This document shows positions 45,634-54,760 of a stretch of DNA of 64,000 nucleotides, piece after piece; position 1 is the first letter of the stretch, and every line of letters begins with the position of its first letter. The DNA comes from Tsukamurella sp. 8F (GTDB taxonomy: Bacteria > Actinomycetota > Actinomycetes > Mycobacteriales > Mycobacteriaceae), in NCBI RefSeq assembly GCF_029167375.1, contig NZ_JARFTP010000013.1, forward strand, positions 62,001 through 126,000, in the 5' to 3' direction. The notes under the pieces are model-generated. The model searched no databases, was not told the origin of the DNA, and worked only from the letters and a program-made list of their open reading frames with translations. The translations under genes and the position numbers were made by a program.

Positions 45634-46290
45634 ATGACGCGCACGACCAGCTCCTTGCGCGGCACGGTCGGCGCATTCGCGTTGCTCGCTGCCGCTGCTG
45701 TCGTGTATCTGCTCGCGATCGGCACGTACGCCGGCCAGGTCACCGACCAGGCCGCGATGACCGCGATGTCATCGATGTTCGGAGTCGACAGCCCCACCGC
45801 CGGCATTCTCGACGAGATCCAGGTACCTCTCCTGGCCACGGCTGCGGCGGGCCTCGGTGTCGCGTGTCTGCACCGACGGTCGCTGCGACTGGTGGTCCAT
45901 GTCAGTGTCGCGGTCATCGGCTCGATCGCAGGCGCGATCCTATTGAAGTACGGCCTGATCAGACCCGAGCTCGGCGTCGGCCCCCAGGTCAATTCGTTCC
46001 CGTCGAACACGGTCGCTGCATTCGCCGGCGTGGCCCTCGCGTTCATCGCGGCTGTACCGCGAAGCGCGCGCGGCTGCACAGCCGTGCTCGGCGGCCTCAC
46101 GGTCGGCGTGGTGTCGGCGGGTGTCGTCGCGCTGCAGTGGCACAGGCCGTCCGATGTGCTGGGCGGTCTGCTGATCGCGGGTGCCGCCGCCGCCGCGGGC
46201 CAGGGTATGGCCTCAGTCATGCCGGCCCGGCGCCGGCGCGCCAAGCGGATGGCGACAGCGCCGGACCGGACGACCGTCAGCGCCGGCTGA
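45634..46290 (+). CDS. PAP2-like membrane protein with altered phosphatase motif
   Basis: A 218-residue protein of six predicted helices. Phosphatase motif 1 is KYGLIRP, motif 3 is LQWHRPSDVLGG with His and Asp, but motif 2 reads FPSNT where PAP2 enzymes have PSGH, so the catalytic His is missing. It could be a non-catalytic homologue or use other residues. ATG 45634 has GTGGAGG upstream. A basic tail (PARRRRAKR) is cytosolic. It is divergent from the LppP/LprE gene. Confidence 0.75.
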   Translation: MTRTTSSLRGTVGAFALLAAAAVVYLLAIGTYAGQVTDQAAMTAMSSMFGVDSPTAGILDEIQVPLLATAAAGLGVACLHRRSLRLVVHVSVAVIGSIAGAILLKYGLIRPELGVGPQVNSFPSNTVAAFAGVALAFIAAVPRSARGCTAVLGGLTVGVVSAGVVALQWHRPSDVLGGLLIAGAAAAAGQGMASVMPARRRRAKRMATAPDRTTVSAG

Positions 46291-46344
46291 CGGTCCCGCC
46301 CAGCGCACGGAGGGCCCGCCGGCTCGTGGCCGTCGCGGTCTGGC

Positions 46345-46542
46345 TCACCACCCCGCTACCAGAAGCAGGCCGATCACGGCGAGCAACGCCGAGCCGGCGA
46401 CGATCGCGCCCGAACCGAGGGCCCTGCCCACGTATTGCTTGGTGGTGAGTATCGCCGGAGCGGACGCCAGGCATGCGGCGGCGAGGCCCACGGCTGCGGC
46501 TATCAGAACGACGATCCCTATCCACGGATGCGATTCCGTCAT
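46345..46542 (-). CDS. Small two-helix membrane protein
   Basis: A 65-residue protein with two hydrophobic helices (WIGIVVLIAAAVGLAAACLA and IVAGSALLAVIGLLLVAG) split by a short KQYVGRALG loop. AAGGGG precedes ATG 46542. No family is recognised. It is divergent from the LLM gene at 46631, with 88 bases between. Confidence 0.6.
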   Translation of the reverse strand: MTESHPWIGIVVLIAAAVGLAAACLASAPAILTTKQYVGRALGSGAIVAGSALLAVIGLLLVAGW

Positions 46543-46630
46543 CGTGCCCCTTCCTTTGCAAAGTAATACAGTGGTCGTCGGTTCCCAGTATGGCCGCCTG
46601 GCGGCGAACCGACCACGAAAGGCATTCGCA

Positions 46631-47467
46631 ATGCGTGACTTCCGCTTCGGCGTGAACCTCCTCGGCACCGGCTACGACTTCCTCGAACGGGTCCGCGCCG
46701 CGGACGCTGCGGGCGTCGATGTGCTGATGGTCCCCGACCATCTGGGCATCATCGCGCCATTCCCGGCGCTCACGGCGGCGGGCCAGGTCACGTCCAGGAT
46801 GCGCCTCGGAAACTTCGTTCTGAACGCAGGCTTCTACTCGCCGGCACTGCTCGCTCGCGACTGCGCTACCACCGACCGGCTCACCGGCGGCCGGCTCGAG
46901 ATCGGCCTCGGCGCGGGATACGTGGCCGACGAATTCGAGGCCGCCGGTCTGGAATTCCCCTCCGCGGGAAAGCGTGTCCGACATCTCGCCGCCACCGTCG
47001 AGTACCTGCGGACGTCGCTGGCAGACGAGGCGTACTCGCCCGCACCGATCCAGTCACCACCGCCGATCATGGTCGCGGGCGTCGGCGACAAGGTGCTCAC
47101 CCTCGCGGCGGAGCATGCGGACATCGTCGCGCTGGCCAGCGTGCCCGACGAGGACACGCTGGCCGACCGGGTCGCGTTCCTGAGGTCGGCGGCCGGCGAT
47201 CGGTTCGACGAACTCGAGCTCAACCTCATCGTGTTCGCATTCGCGGTCGATCGGGACCCCGACTTCGAGGGCTTGCGGCGGTTCCAGCCGGATGCCACCG
47301 ACGAGCAGCTGCGCGCGTCGATGAACACCCTGTGCGGGACCTTCGACGAGGTCGTGGCCAAGGTGAAGCGCCTGCGTGCGGATCACGGTGTCTCGTACTT
47401 CACCGTCATCGAGCCGGATGCGGCTGCACTGGAGGACTTGAGCAGGGTCATCGCAGCCGTCCGCTGA
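46631..47467 (+). CDS. LLM-class (luciferase-like) F420/FMN oxidoreductase
   Basis: A 278-residue TIM-barrel enzyme. The family order is present: RFGVNLLGTGYDFLERVRAADAAGVDVLMVPDHLG, RLGNFVLNAGFYSPALLARDCATTDRLTGGRLEIGLGAGY, and PPIMVAGVGDKVLTLAAEHADIVAL. The group commonly uses F420 in actinobacteria; substrate unknown. GAAAGG lies 8 bases upstream of ATG 46631. It converges on a second LLM gene, but the two are distant subtypes. Confidence 0.87.
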   Translation: MRDFRFGVNLLGTGYDFLERVRAADAAGVDVLMVPDHLGIIAPFPALTAAGQVTSRMRLGNFVLNAGFYSPALLARDCATTDRLTGGRLEIGLGAGYVADEFEAAGLEFPSAGKRVRHLAATVEYLRTSLADEAYSPAPIQSPPPIMVAGVGDKVLTLAAEHADIVALASVPDEDTLADRVAFLRSAAGDRFDELELNLIVFAFAVDRDPDFEGLRRFQPDATDEQLRASMNTLCGTFDEVVAKVKRLRADHGVSYFTVIEPDAAALEDLSRVIAAVR

Positions 47468-47499
47468 TCACACGTCGCCCGGCTCCTCAACCGGACCGA

Positions 47500-48531
47500 T
47501 CACGCCTCGAGGAGGCGCCGCACCCGCGGGATCACCTCCGTTGCGTACAGCTCGATGCATCGCACGAGTTGGTCGTGCGGCATCGGTCCATTGCTGTACT
47601 TCAGATCGAACCGGCTCAGCCCGAGAGTCTGCACCGTCCGGGCGATCTTCTCGGCGACCGTCTCCGGCGATCCCACGTAGAGCGAGCCGCGCGCGATCTC
47701 CGACTCGTACTGTCCCCGGGTGACGGGCGGCCACCCGCGATCCCGGCCGATGCGGTCGCGCTGGGCCTTGAAGTGCGGGAACAGTTGCTCGCGCGCGTCG
47801 TCGTCGGTGGCGGCGACATAGCCCGGCGAGTGGACCCCCACGGGCAACTCGGCACGCCCGTACTCGGCCAGCGCACGGCGGTAGAGGTCGGCGAACGGCG
47901 CGAAGCGGGCCGGGTCGCCTCCGATGATCGCGAGCATCAGCGGGATCCCGAGCTCGGCCGCCCTGATCACGGACTCGGGCGAACCCCCGACGCCGAGCCA
48001 CGTCGAGACTCCGCCACTCTCTGTCTTGGGGTAGACCTGCTGTCCGCGCAGCGGCCCGCGAACCGTGCCTTCCCAGGTGACGGGGCCCTCGCCGCGCAGG
48101 CGGGCGAAGAGCTCGATCTTCTCGGCGGAGAGCACCTCGTAGTCGGCGAGGTCGTACCCGAACAGCGGGTAGGACTCCGTGAACGAGCCGCGTCCCAACG
48201 TGATCTCCGCCCGGCCGCTCGACAGCGCGTCGAGCGTCGCGAAGTGCTCGTAGACGCGGACCGGGTCGTCGGAGCTGATGACCGTCACCGCGGTGCCGAG
48301 CATGATGCGCTCGGTTCGGCTCGCGATCGCCGCGAGCACGACGTCAGGCGCCGAGACCGCGAAGTCGGCCCGATGGTGCTCGCCGATACCGAACGCGTCG
48401 ACGCCGAGCCGATCCGCGACGACCGCCTGCTCGACGACGTCACGGATGACCTGTGCCGCCGGCACGGGCTCGCCGTCCGCGCCCTGCGTCATATCCCCGA
48501 ACGTGTCCAACCCGAACCGCACCTCTGTCAT
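47500..48531 (-). CDS. Luciferase-like flavin monooxygenase (LLM, bacterial luciferase alpha-like)
   Basis: A 343-residue LLM protein with the markers FGIGEHHRADFAVSAPDVVLAAIASRTERIMLGTAVTVISSDDPVRVYEHFATLDALSSGRAEITLGRGS, i.e. the barrel order of luciferase-like flavin monooxygenases. The EHH and GRGS blocks identify the FMN-binding group rather than F420 enzymes. Substrate unknown. It is divergent from the DUF4185 gene with a 74-base gap. Confidence 0.88.
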   Translation of the reverse strand: MTEVRFGLDTFGDMTQGADGEPVPAAQVIRDVVEQAVVADRLGVDAFGIGEHHRADFAVSAPDVVLAAIASRTERIMLGTAVTVISSDDPVRVYEHFATLDALSSGRAEITLGRGSFTESYPLFGYDLADYEVLSAEKIELFARLRGEGPVTWEGTVRGPLRGQQVYPKTESGGVSTWLGVGGSPESVIRAAELGIPLMLAIIGGDPARFAPFADLYRRALAEYGRAELPVGVHSPGYVAATDDDAREQLFPHFKAQRDRIGRDRGWPPVTRGQYESEIARGSLYVGSPETVAEKIARTVQTLGLSRFDLKYSNGPMPHDQLVRCIELYATEVIPRVRRLLEA

Positions 48532-48605
48532 ACGGCCAAGTATGCCAGACTATCCGGACTACGGTCCGATTCGCTTGGGCTGGTGCGCCCCTACCCTGGG
48601 AGACG

Positions 48606-49568
48606 ATGGAGACGTTCACCAAACTGGCCGATATCACCGGCGTGCCACGCTTCGGCGTAGGCGGCACCGATCTGGGCATCCCCTGCCGCGTCGGCGACGA
48701 GATCCTCTACCTGTTCGGCGACACGTTCGGCGGGCCCAGCGTCGGCGCGGGCGACTGGCGATCGCCGGTCGGCCTCTTCGGCGACGCGAGCGGCAGGATG
48801 ACCCGGGCTGCGGGGCCCGATCCCGACAGCGCGCGCCAGCTCATCGACTACCGGCACGATAACGGCCGGTTCACCACCATCATCCCCACGTCGTGCATCA
48901 ACCTGTCGGGCACGCTGTACATGCACGCGATGGTGATGGCCGGTCTCGGCCGGGCGGTGGGCACGGGCATCTGGCGGTCCGACGACGCTGCCGCGTCGTG
49001 GCGGCAGGTGGCCCGGTTCCGCGCGCACGCGGACGGCGGGTGCCGCCAGATGTGGTCGATGCGGCTCGGCCGCGACGGCTACGTCTACAGCATCTCGACA
49101 GGCGGCCTGAGTCGCGACAAGGGCCTGCGCCTGCATCGCCTGCAGGCGAGCCGATTCGACGCCATGCGCCGGTGGCGGCCGATGCGCTGGGAGGCGTGGG
49201 AGCGCGGTGCGTGGGGCCGCAGGGCGACCGACCTCGGGCTCGGCTCCGGTTACGGCGAGTTGCACCTCGACGAACTCGACTCCGGCTGGGTGCTCACGTA
49301 TTTCGACGCGGCCGGGTACCGCATCGCCGTGCGGTTCGCGGATCGGCCCGACGGCGAATGGTCCGAGCCCGTGACGCTCGTGCAGGGTACGAGTTGGGCG
49401 GACGAGGATCACGCGCGCGGCCGGGTCGCCCAGTTGTACGGCGGCTACCTGGTCCCGGGTTCGACTCTCGACGACGCCCGGCTCGTCGTCTCGCAGTGGA
49501 ACACCGCTGTCGGCGAGCCCTACAGGTCGATGATGTTCGAGGGCAGCCTGGGCGCGTGCGCGGCGTGA
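48606..49568 (+). CDS. DUF4185 (GH183-type arabinan hydrolase-like) protein
   Basis: A 320-residue beta-propeller-like protein. It begins with GVGGTDLGIPCRVGDEILYLFGDTF and keeps DUF4185 marks such as SCINLSGTLYMHAMVM, SMRLGRDGYVYSISTGG and LHLDELDSGWVLTYF. Recent mycobacterial work, as I remember it, shows that some DUF4185 members are endo-D-arabinanases (GH183). No signal peptide is visible, so a cell-wall substrate would need another export route. GGGAG precedes ATG 48606. It is not next to any other arabinan gene. Confidence 0.8.
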   Translation: METFTKLADITGVPRFGVGGTDLGIPCRVGDEILYLFGDTFGGPSVGAGDWRSPVGLFGDASGRMTRAAGPDPDSARQLIDYRHDNGRFTTIIPTSCINLSGTLYMHAMVMAGLGRAVGTGIWRSDDAAASWRQVARFRAHADGGCRQMWSMRLGRDGYVYSISTGGLSRDKGLRLHRLQASRFDAMRRWRPMRWEAWERGAWGRRATDLGLGSGYGELHLDELDSGWVLTYFDAAGYRIAVRFADRPDGEWSEPVTLVQGTSWADEDHARGRVAQLYGGYLVPGSTLDDARLVVSQWNTAVGEPYRSMMFEGSLGACAA

Positions 49569-49601
49569 GGCCAGGCTCGGCCGTCCGCCCGACCGAGCAA
49601 C

Positions 49602-50420
49602 TCAGTGTCGCATCGACCGCAGCGCGACCTCCGACGCCAGGGCCGCCGGCGCACGGAGCGGCACCCAGTGATCGACGTCGGGGACCTCGGAGAGTCGGAA
49701 GTCCGCACGCACGAACCGTTGCGACGCCTGGGCCTGCCGGCGTCCAGCGATGGCATCGCGCTCGCCCCACACCATCGTCGTCGGAACCTCGACGGACGGA
49801 CAGTCGAGGCCCTCGCCGCCCGGCCGCAGGTTGGCGCGATACCAGTTGAGCGCCGCGGTGAGGGCGGGCTTGGTGCTCAGTGTCTCGATGCCCCCGCCCG
49901 GGGCCGTCGCGAGCAATGTCCGTGCGTTGTTGTCGAGAAGGTGCTTCTCTGCGGGGCCGGCCTGCATGAAGAGATCGAGGTAGCGGGAACGGGCGCGCTG
50001 GTCCTCGTCGGAGGCCATCGCCTCCGCGAGCGCGCTCGGGTGGCCGAACGACACGGCGACGAGACTCATTGCACGCAGCGGATACTGCGCCGCGAACTGC
50101 CACGCGACGAGAGAGCCGATGCCGTGCCCCACGATATGGGCGTAGCGGATGTCGAGCGCGTCCAGGATTCCTGCCGCGTCCTCCGCGAGCAGCTTCAACG
50201 CGTACGACTCGATGCCCTGTGGGCGGGCACCGCGACTGTAGCCGCGCTGCCTCGGCGCGATGGTGCGCAGTCCTGCCTCGTGCAGCCGCTGCCGGGTGGC
50301 ATCGAAACACACCTCGGTCTGTGGGAACCCGTGCAGCAGTAGAACCGCCGGCCCGTCGTCCGGGCCGCCGGTGGACACCTCGAAGGTCATCGACCCAACG
50401 TTCACCAACTCGGACGGCAC
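49602..50420 (-). CDS. Alpha/beta hydrolase-fold protein lacking the nucleophile
   Basis: A 272-residue protein of the haloalkane-dehalogenase/epoxide-hydrolase type. Seen: LLLHGFPQTEVCFD (oxyanion HGFP), APRQRGYSRGARP, HIVGHGIGSLVAWQFAAQYP and the last-strand VDHWVPLRAP with His. The elbow usually reads GHDWG or GHSMG; here it is GHGIG, so the Asp/Ser nucleophile is Gly. It may bind ligands rather than hydrolyse. GTG 50420 (LVNVGSMTFEV) fits the family start, 5 bases after the cobQ stop; ATG 50390 is possible. Confidence 0.8.
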   Translation of the reverse strand: MPSELVNVGSMTFEVSTGGPDDGPAVLLLHGFPQTEVCFDATRQRLHEAGLRTIAPRQRGYSRGARPQGIESYALKLLAEDAAGILDALDIRYAHIVGHGIGSLVAWQFAAQYPLRAMSLVAVSFGHPSALAEAMASDEDQRARSRYLDLFMQAGPAEKHLLDNNARTLLATAPGGGIETLSTKPALTAALNWYRANLRPGGEGLDCPSVEVPTTMVWGERDAIAGRRQAQASQRFVRADFRLSEVPDVDHWVPLRAPAALASEVALRSMRH

Positions 50421-50425
50421 AGTAG

Positions 50426-51931
50426 TCAAAGGTAGCGTTTCCCTATCGTGAGAGTCGGCGACATCGGCGAATCCACAGCCAGAAGGGCGGTCAACGCGTC
50501 GATGTCGCAATGCTGTTCGAGCGCGTCCGCAACGAGGTCGAGCTGCGCGAGCCGCTCCCCCTCATACGAAACCGGCGGACCGAGATCGAGCGCGGGCGCC
50601 ACGACCGCAAGGTATGCGCGTCGGAATCCGTCGTGCGCGAGCAGGCCGTGCCAGTGTGTGCCGACGACAGCGCCCCGGACCGAGCCCTCGGCGCCGTCCG
50701 GTCCCGCCAGCAGGGCCGGATCCGCGGACCGCACAACGCGCCCGTGATGGATCTCGTAACCCGATGCGTCGACACCCAATCCCGAGCCGACCACATTGCG
50801 CACCAACTTCTCCCGCGCGAACTCGACATCAAGATCCAGCAGGCCGAGCCCCTCGGCGCGGCCCGCTCCCTCGACGCCCAACGGGTCCGCGAGCGTCCGA
50901 CCGAGCATCTGGTAGCCGCCGCACACTGCGAATACGGGGCCCGTACGCACCGCGAGCGCATCCGCGATTCCCGTCTCGCGCAGCCAAGCGAGATCGGACA
51001 TCGTCGCCTTGGTACCCGGCAGAACGACGAGGTCCGCGGCGGCCACGTCGGCAGGCCTGGAGGTCCAGCGGACCGTCACCGTCGGCTCGACGGCGAGCGC
51101 CTCGACGTCGGTCGTGTTGGATACGCGGGGCAGTGCGACCGCCGCGACGTCCAACGACGGCCTCCGGCGCGCACCCGGCCCCACCACTGTCGTCCCCAGC
51201 GCGGCGAGCGAGTCCTCGGCGTCGATCCAGCGGTCCGGGAGGTATGGCAGCACGCCGAGGGTGGGCCGCCCGGTGAGCTCGGCGAGCTGCTCCAGACCGG
51301 GCTCCAGCAGCGTGCGGTCGCCACGAAACTTGTTGACCAGAAAGCCGTGCACGAGTTTCTGGTCCTCCGGTTCCAGGACCGCGACGGTCCCCGCGAGGTG
51401 CGCCAGCACGCCCCCGCGGTCGATATCGCCGACGACGACCGTCGGCAGGCCCGCGGCGCGTGCGAGTCCCATGTTGGCGATGTCGGTGGCGCGCAGGTTT
51501 ATCTCGGCAGGACTACCGGCGCCCTCACACAGCACCACGTCGTACTCGTCGCGGAGCGCGGCGAGTGAGCGCGTCACCTCGTCCAGCAGCCACGCGCGCC
51601 TCGTGACGTAGTCGCGTGCACCCACGTCGCCGATGGGACGTCCGTGCAACACGAGTTGCGACGTTCGGTCCGACCCCGGCTTGAGCAGCACGGGATTGAA
51701 CGCCACCGAAGCCGCCAGGCCGCACGCGAGCGCCTGCGTGGCTTGGGCGCGACCGATCTCGCCCGACACACCGTCGGGCTCGACGGTGGCGACGGAGTTG
51801 TTGGACATGTTCTGCGCCTTGAACGGCGCGACGGAGACGCCGCTCCGGGCGAGCAGCCGGCAGAGCCCGGCGACCACCGTCGACTTTCCGGCGTCGGATG
51901 TGGCGCCGGCGATCAGCAGCGCGCCCTTCAC
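50426..51931 (-). CDS. cobQ: Cobyric acid synthase
   Basis: A 501-residue CobQ that amidates adenosyl-cobyrinic a,c-diamide at positions b, d, e and g. The N-terminal ATPase shows [25 protein letters not shown] and [11 protein letters not shown]; the GATase half has [11 protein letters not shown] (Cys) and GTHWHGLL (His). GTG 51931 overlaps the map stop as GTGA. It is the second cobalamin locus in the window, away from cobB-cobO. Confidence 0.95.
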   Translation of the reverse strand: MKGALLIAGATSDAGKSTVVAGLCRLLARSGVSVAPFKAQNMSNNSVATVEPDGVSGEIGRAQATQALACGLAASVAFNPVLLKPGSDRTSQLVLHGRPIGDVGARDYVTRRAWLLDEVTRSLAALRDEYDVVLCEGAGSPAEINLRATDIANMGLARAAGLPTVVVGDIDRGGVLAHLAGTVAVLEPEDQKLVHGFLVNKFRGDRTLLEPGLEQLAELTGRPTLGVLPYLPDRWIDAEDSLAALGTTVVGPGARRRPSLDVAAVALPRVSNTTDVEALAVEPTVTVRWTSRPADVAAADLVVLPGTKATMSDLAWLRETGIADALAVRTGPVFAVCGGYQMLGRTLADPLGVEGAGRAEGLGLLDLDVEFAREKLVRNVVGSGLGVDASGYEIHHGRVVRSADPALLAGPDGAEGSVRGAVVGTHWHGLLAHDGFRRAYLAVVAPALDLGPPVSYEGERLAQLDLVADALEQHCDIDALTALLAVDSPMSPTLTIGKRYL

Positions 51932-52809
51932 GCAGGCGAGGGGGCCCGGGACGACGTCGGCAGCGTGAGGATCTCCGCGCCGTCGTCGGTGACGACGAGG
52001 GTGTGCTCGAACTGCGCGGTCCACTTCTTGTCGCCGGTGGCGACGGTCCAGCCGTCGTCCCAGATCTCGTAGCCGAGACCGCCGAGGTTGATCATCGGTT
52101 CGATCGTGAACACCATGCCCGGCTCGAGCACCGTGTCGACTCCCGGCTCGTCGTAGTGCAGGACGACGAGCCCGTTGTGAAAGGTCTCGCCGATGCCGTG
52201 CCCCGTGAAGTCGCGAACGACGTTGTAGCCGAAGCGCTTCGCGTACGACTCGATGACGCGGCCGACCACGTTGAGCTCACGCCCGGGCCGAACCGCCTTT
52301 ATGGAGCGCATCATCGCCTGCTCCGTGCGCTCGACGAGGAGGCGGTGCTCTTCGCTGACGTCACCCGCCAGGAACGTCGCATTGGTGTCTCCGTGTACGC
52401 CGTCGATGTAGGCGGTGACGTCGATGTTGACGATGTCGCCGTCTTCGATCACGGTGCTGTCCGGGATGCCATGGCAGATGATCTCGTTCAGGGATGTGCA
52501 GCAGGACTTGGGAAAACCTCTGTAGCCCAGCGTCGACGGATAGGCGCCGTGCGAGACCATGTAGTCGTGTGCCACCCGGTCGAGGTGATCCGTCGTGACG
52601 CCCGGTGCCACCTCGGCGCCGGCTGCGGCGAGCGCATCCGCCGCGATCCGGGACGCCAGGCGCATCTTCTCGATCGTCTCGGGCGTCTGCACCCAGGGCT
52701 CGTCGCCCTCCTTCGCAGTCTTCTTCCACACGTATTCGGGACGCTCGATGCGCTCGGGGACAGCGAGGACGGGCGAGACGGTGCCGGGGGTCAGCGCAGC
52801 GCGAGTCAT
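51928..52809 (-). CDS. map: Methionine aminopeptidase, type I
   Basis: A 293-residue MetAP that removes the initiator Met. Metal ligands are visible: [19 protein letters not shown] (two Asp), GHGIGETFH (His), TIEPMIN (Glu) and FEHTLVV (Glu). A ~40-residue N-terminal extension ([18 protein letters not shown]) is the SH3-type linker seen in actinobacterial MapB, from memory. ATG 52809 has TAGGCT 6 bases before it. It leads the map-cobQ-hydrolase unit. Confidence 0.95.
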   Translation of the reverse strand: MTRAALTPGTVSPVLAVPERIERPEYVWKKTAKEGDEPWVQTPETIEKMRLASRIAADALAAAGAEVAPGVTTDHLDRVAHDYMVSHGAYPSTLGYRGFPKSCCTSLNEIICHGIPDSTVIEDGDIVNIDVTAYIDGVHGDTNATFLAGDVSEEHRLLVERTEQAMMRSIKAVRPGRELNVVGRVIESYAKRFGYNVVRDFTGHGIGETFHNGLVVLHYDEPGVDTVLEPGMVFTIEPMINLGGLGYEIWDDGWTVATGDKKWTAQFEHTLVVTDDGAEILTLPTSSRAPSPA

Positions 52810-52815
52810 GCGCCC

Positions 52816-52821
52816 AGCCTA
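52816..52821 (-). promoter_or_regulatory. Candidate -10 for map
   Basis: Minus-strand TAGGCT ends 6 bases before ATG 52809 without an SD. Confidence 0.45.
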
Positions 52822-52828
52822 GTAGCGC

Positions 52829-54670
52829 TCAGTTGGCGGGTGCCGAAGGCACGGGCGCGTCGTACCGGTCGAAGAAAGTCTTCGTAACGGCCACGGCGTT
52901 GTCGGAACTGCCTCCGAACGGGATCAGCGTCGCGAAGGCGAGGTCGCCGCGGTACCCGACGAACCAGGCGTGCGAGCCGCCGTCCACCTCGGCCTCACCG
53001 GTCTTGCCGTACACGTCGCCCTCGCCACCGATCAGCAGCGCCGTACCGGACTGGACCACGGCGCGCATCATTGCGCGCATGCCGTCGAACGCCGTCGGGG
53101 GTACGGTGTCCCGCGCGCCGCCGACCTTGGTCGGCTGGCCGGCGATGAGCTGGGGCACGACCGGGCCGCCGTGCGCGACCGTCGCGGCCGCCAGCGCCAT
53201 CGCGAACGGGCTCACCAACACCTGGCCCTGGCCGAAGCTGTCCTCCACCTTGGTGGTGGGATCCTTCGGCACAGGGTACTGGCCCCCGGCGACGTCGAGC
53301 CCCGGGATGGTGTAGTCGAGACCGATCCCCAGGCTGGCGGAGGTCTGGTGCAGCTTGTCGGGCGGCAGTTTGTTTCCTAGGAACGCGAATGCCGTGTTGC
53401 AGGACGCGGCGAAGGCCTCCTGCATCGACACGTCCCCGAGCGAGAACCGGTTGTAGTTGGGCACCTCGCGCTGCCCGATGGTGATCGTCGCGGGGCAGGG
53501 GACAACGGTCGTGGGGTCGGCCACCCCCTGCTCCATCGCGGCGATTCCGGTGACGATCTTGCCCGTGGAGCCGGGCGGATACAGACCGGATGTCGCAAGT
53601 GACCCCATCTTGTCCGCCTGCGGATTCTGCGCCACCGCGAGGATGTCTCCCGTCGACGGCTTGATCACCACCATCATCGCCTGCTTGTCGGTGCGCGTGT
53701 TCACAGCCGCCTGCGCCGCCGCCTGAGCGATAGGCGAGATCGACACGAAAACCGAGGGTTTCGGCTTCGGATCGGTCTCAGTGAGCACACCCACCTGCGC
53801 ACCGGTGTCGGCCTGCGCGATCACCGACCAGCCATCGGTGCCGTCGAGCCGCCCCTGCACGTTCTGCTTGATCGAGGACATCAACGCGGGCGCGAACGTG
53901 CGGTCGGTAGGCACCATGTCGGACTGCTCGCTCTCAGCGACGCCCGGCAGCTCGGTGACGACACCGGGCAGCTTCTGCAGATCCTTCTGATCGACGGTCG
54001 TGACCACGTAGGGGCGTCCCAACGACGTCGCCTGCTCGGTGATCCCGACGGGGTCGAGGCCCGGTGTCACGGGAGCGAGGGCCTGCGCGAGTTGGGTCGC
54101 CACCTCGAGCACCGTCGTCGGCGCCTGCACCTTCGATGCGTCGAGGGTGATCCGGGTGATCACGCCCGGCACCAGGATCGACCCGCCCGATGACGAGTTG
54201 ACCGACGCCTTCGTCGCGGGCAGCGAACGGAGCACCATCGTCTGATTGGCGCCCAGGTTGGGATGCAGGGCCGTGGGCTCCCACCGCACCTGCCACACGC
54301 CACCGTTGGACTCCATGTCGAATGTCCCCCGGTAGTCCCACACCCGGTTCTTCGGCAGCTTCCAGACGTATTCGTAGTCGACGACGCTGGTCGCACCCGA
54401 GGTCCGGACCTGGCCGATCTTCACCTCGACGCCGGTCGCCTGCAACCCGTCGAACGTGGCCCTGATGCCCTGCGCCGCAGCGTCCGGAGAGTCGGTGAGG
54501 TTTGCGGCGCCACTCACGTCGTGATCGTTCAGGGCGCGAGCGAGCGCCTGCCCGAAGCGCGCCGCCGCGGGCCCCGGGCCACCTGAGACGTCGGTGCCGC
54601 ACGCAGTCGCCGCTACGGCCAGCACGGCGGCGAGCACCGCGGCCACGGTCACACGAGAACTGCGCATCAC
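52829..54670 (-). CDS. Class B penicillin-binding protein, lipoprotein (PBP-lipo type)
   Basis: A 613-residue cell-wall transpeptidase. Signal/lipobox TVAAVLAAVLAVAATAC places the lipid Cys at about residue 24. An NTF2-like MecA_N domain (about 30-145) and a dimerisation domain come first, then the transpeptidase: SxxK as GSTGK in LYPPGSTGKIVTG, SxN as SCN, and KTG as KTGEAEVDGG. It crosslinks peptidoglycan in the periplasm. GTG 54670 is fixed by TACGAT 6 bases upstream. From memory it matches Rv2864c; the neighbours map and SDR genes are nearby there too. Confidence 0.93.
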   Translation of the reverse strand: MMRSSRVTVAAVLAAVLAVAATACGTDVSGGPGPAAARFGQALARALNDHDVSGAANLTDSPDAAAQGIRATFDGLQATGVEVKIGQVRTSGATSVVDYEYVWKLPKNRVWDYRGTFDMESNGGVWQVRWEPTALHPNLGANQTMVLRSLPATKASVNSSSGGSILVPGVITRITLDASKVQAPTTVLEVATQLAQALAPVTPGLDPVGITEQATSLGRPYVVTTVDQKDLQKLPGVVTELPGVAESEQSDMVPTDRTFAPALMSSIKQNVQGRLDGTDGWSVIAQADTGAQVGVLTETDPKPKPSVFVSISPIAQAAAQAAVNTRTDKQAMMVVIKPSTGDILAVAQNPQADKMGSLATSGLYPPGSTGKIVTGIAAMEQGVADPTTVVPCPATITIGQREVPNYNRFSLGDVSMQEAFAASCNTAFAFLGNKLPPDKLHQTSASLGIGLDYTIPGLDVAGGQYPVPKDPTTKVEDSFGQGQVLVSPFAMALAAATVAHGGPVVPQLIAGQPTKVGGARDTVPPTAFDGMRAMMRAVVQSGTALLIGGEGDVYGKTGEAEVDGGSHAWFVGYRGDLAFATLIPFGGSSDNAVAVTKTFFDRYDAPVPSAPAN

Positions 54671-54676
54671 TGGCAG

Positions 54677-54682
54677 ATCGTA
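54677..54682 (-). promoter_or_regulatory. Candidate -10 for the PBP gene
   Basis: Minus-strand TACGAT ends 6 bases before GTG 54670. Confidence 0.45.
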
Positions 54683-54760
54683 GGACCTGCCTGCGACGCA
54701 GTCGCCGCGGCGCGCGGGCGTGTGACCAGTGGGTCTGTTGTGATCCTCGTCAGCTCGGCG

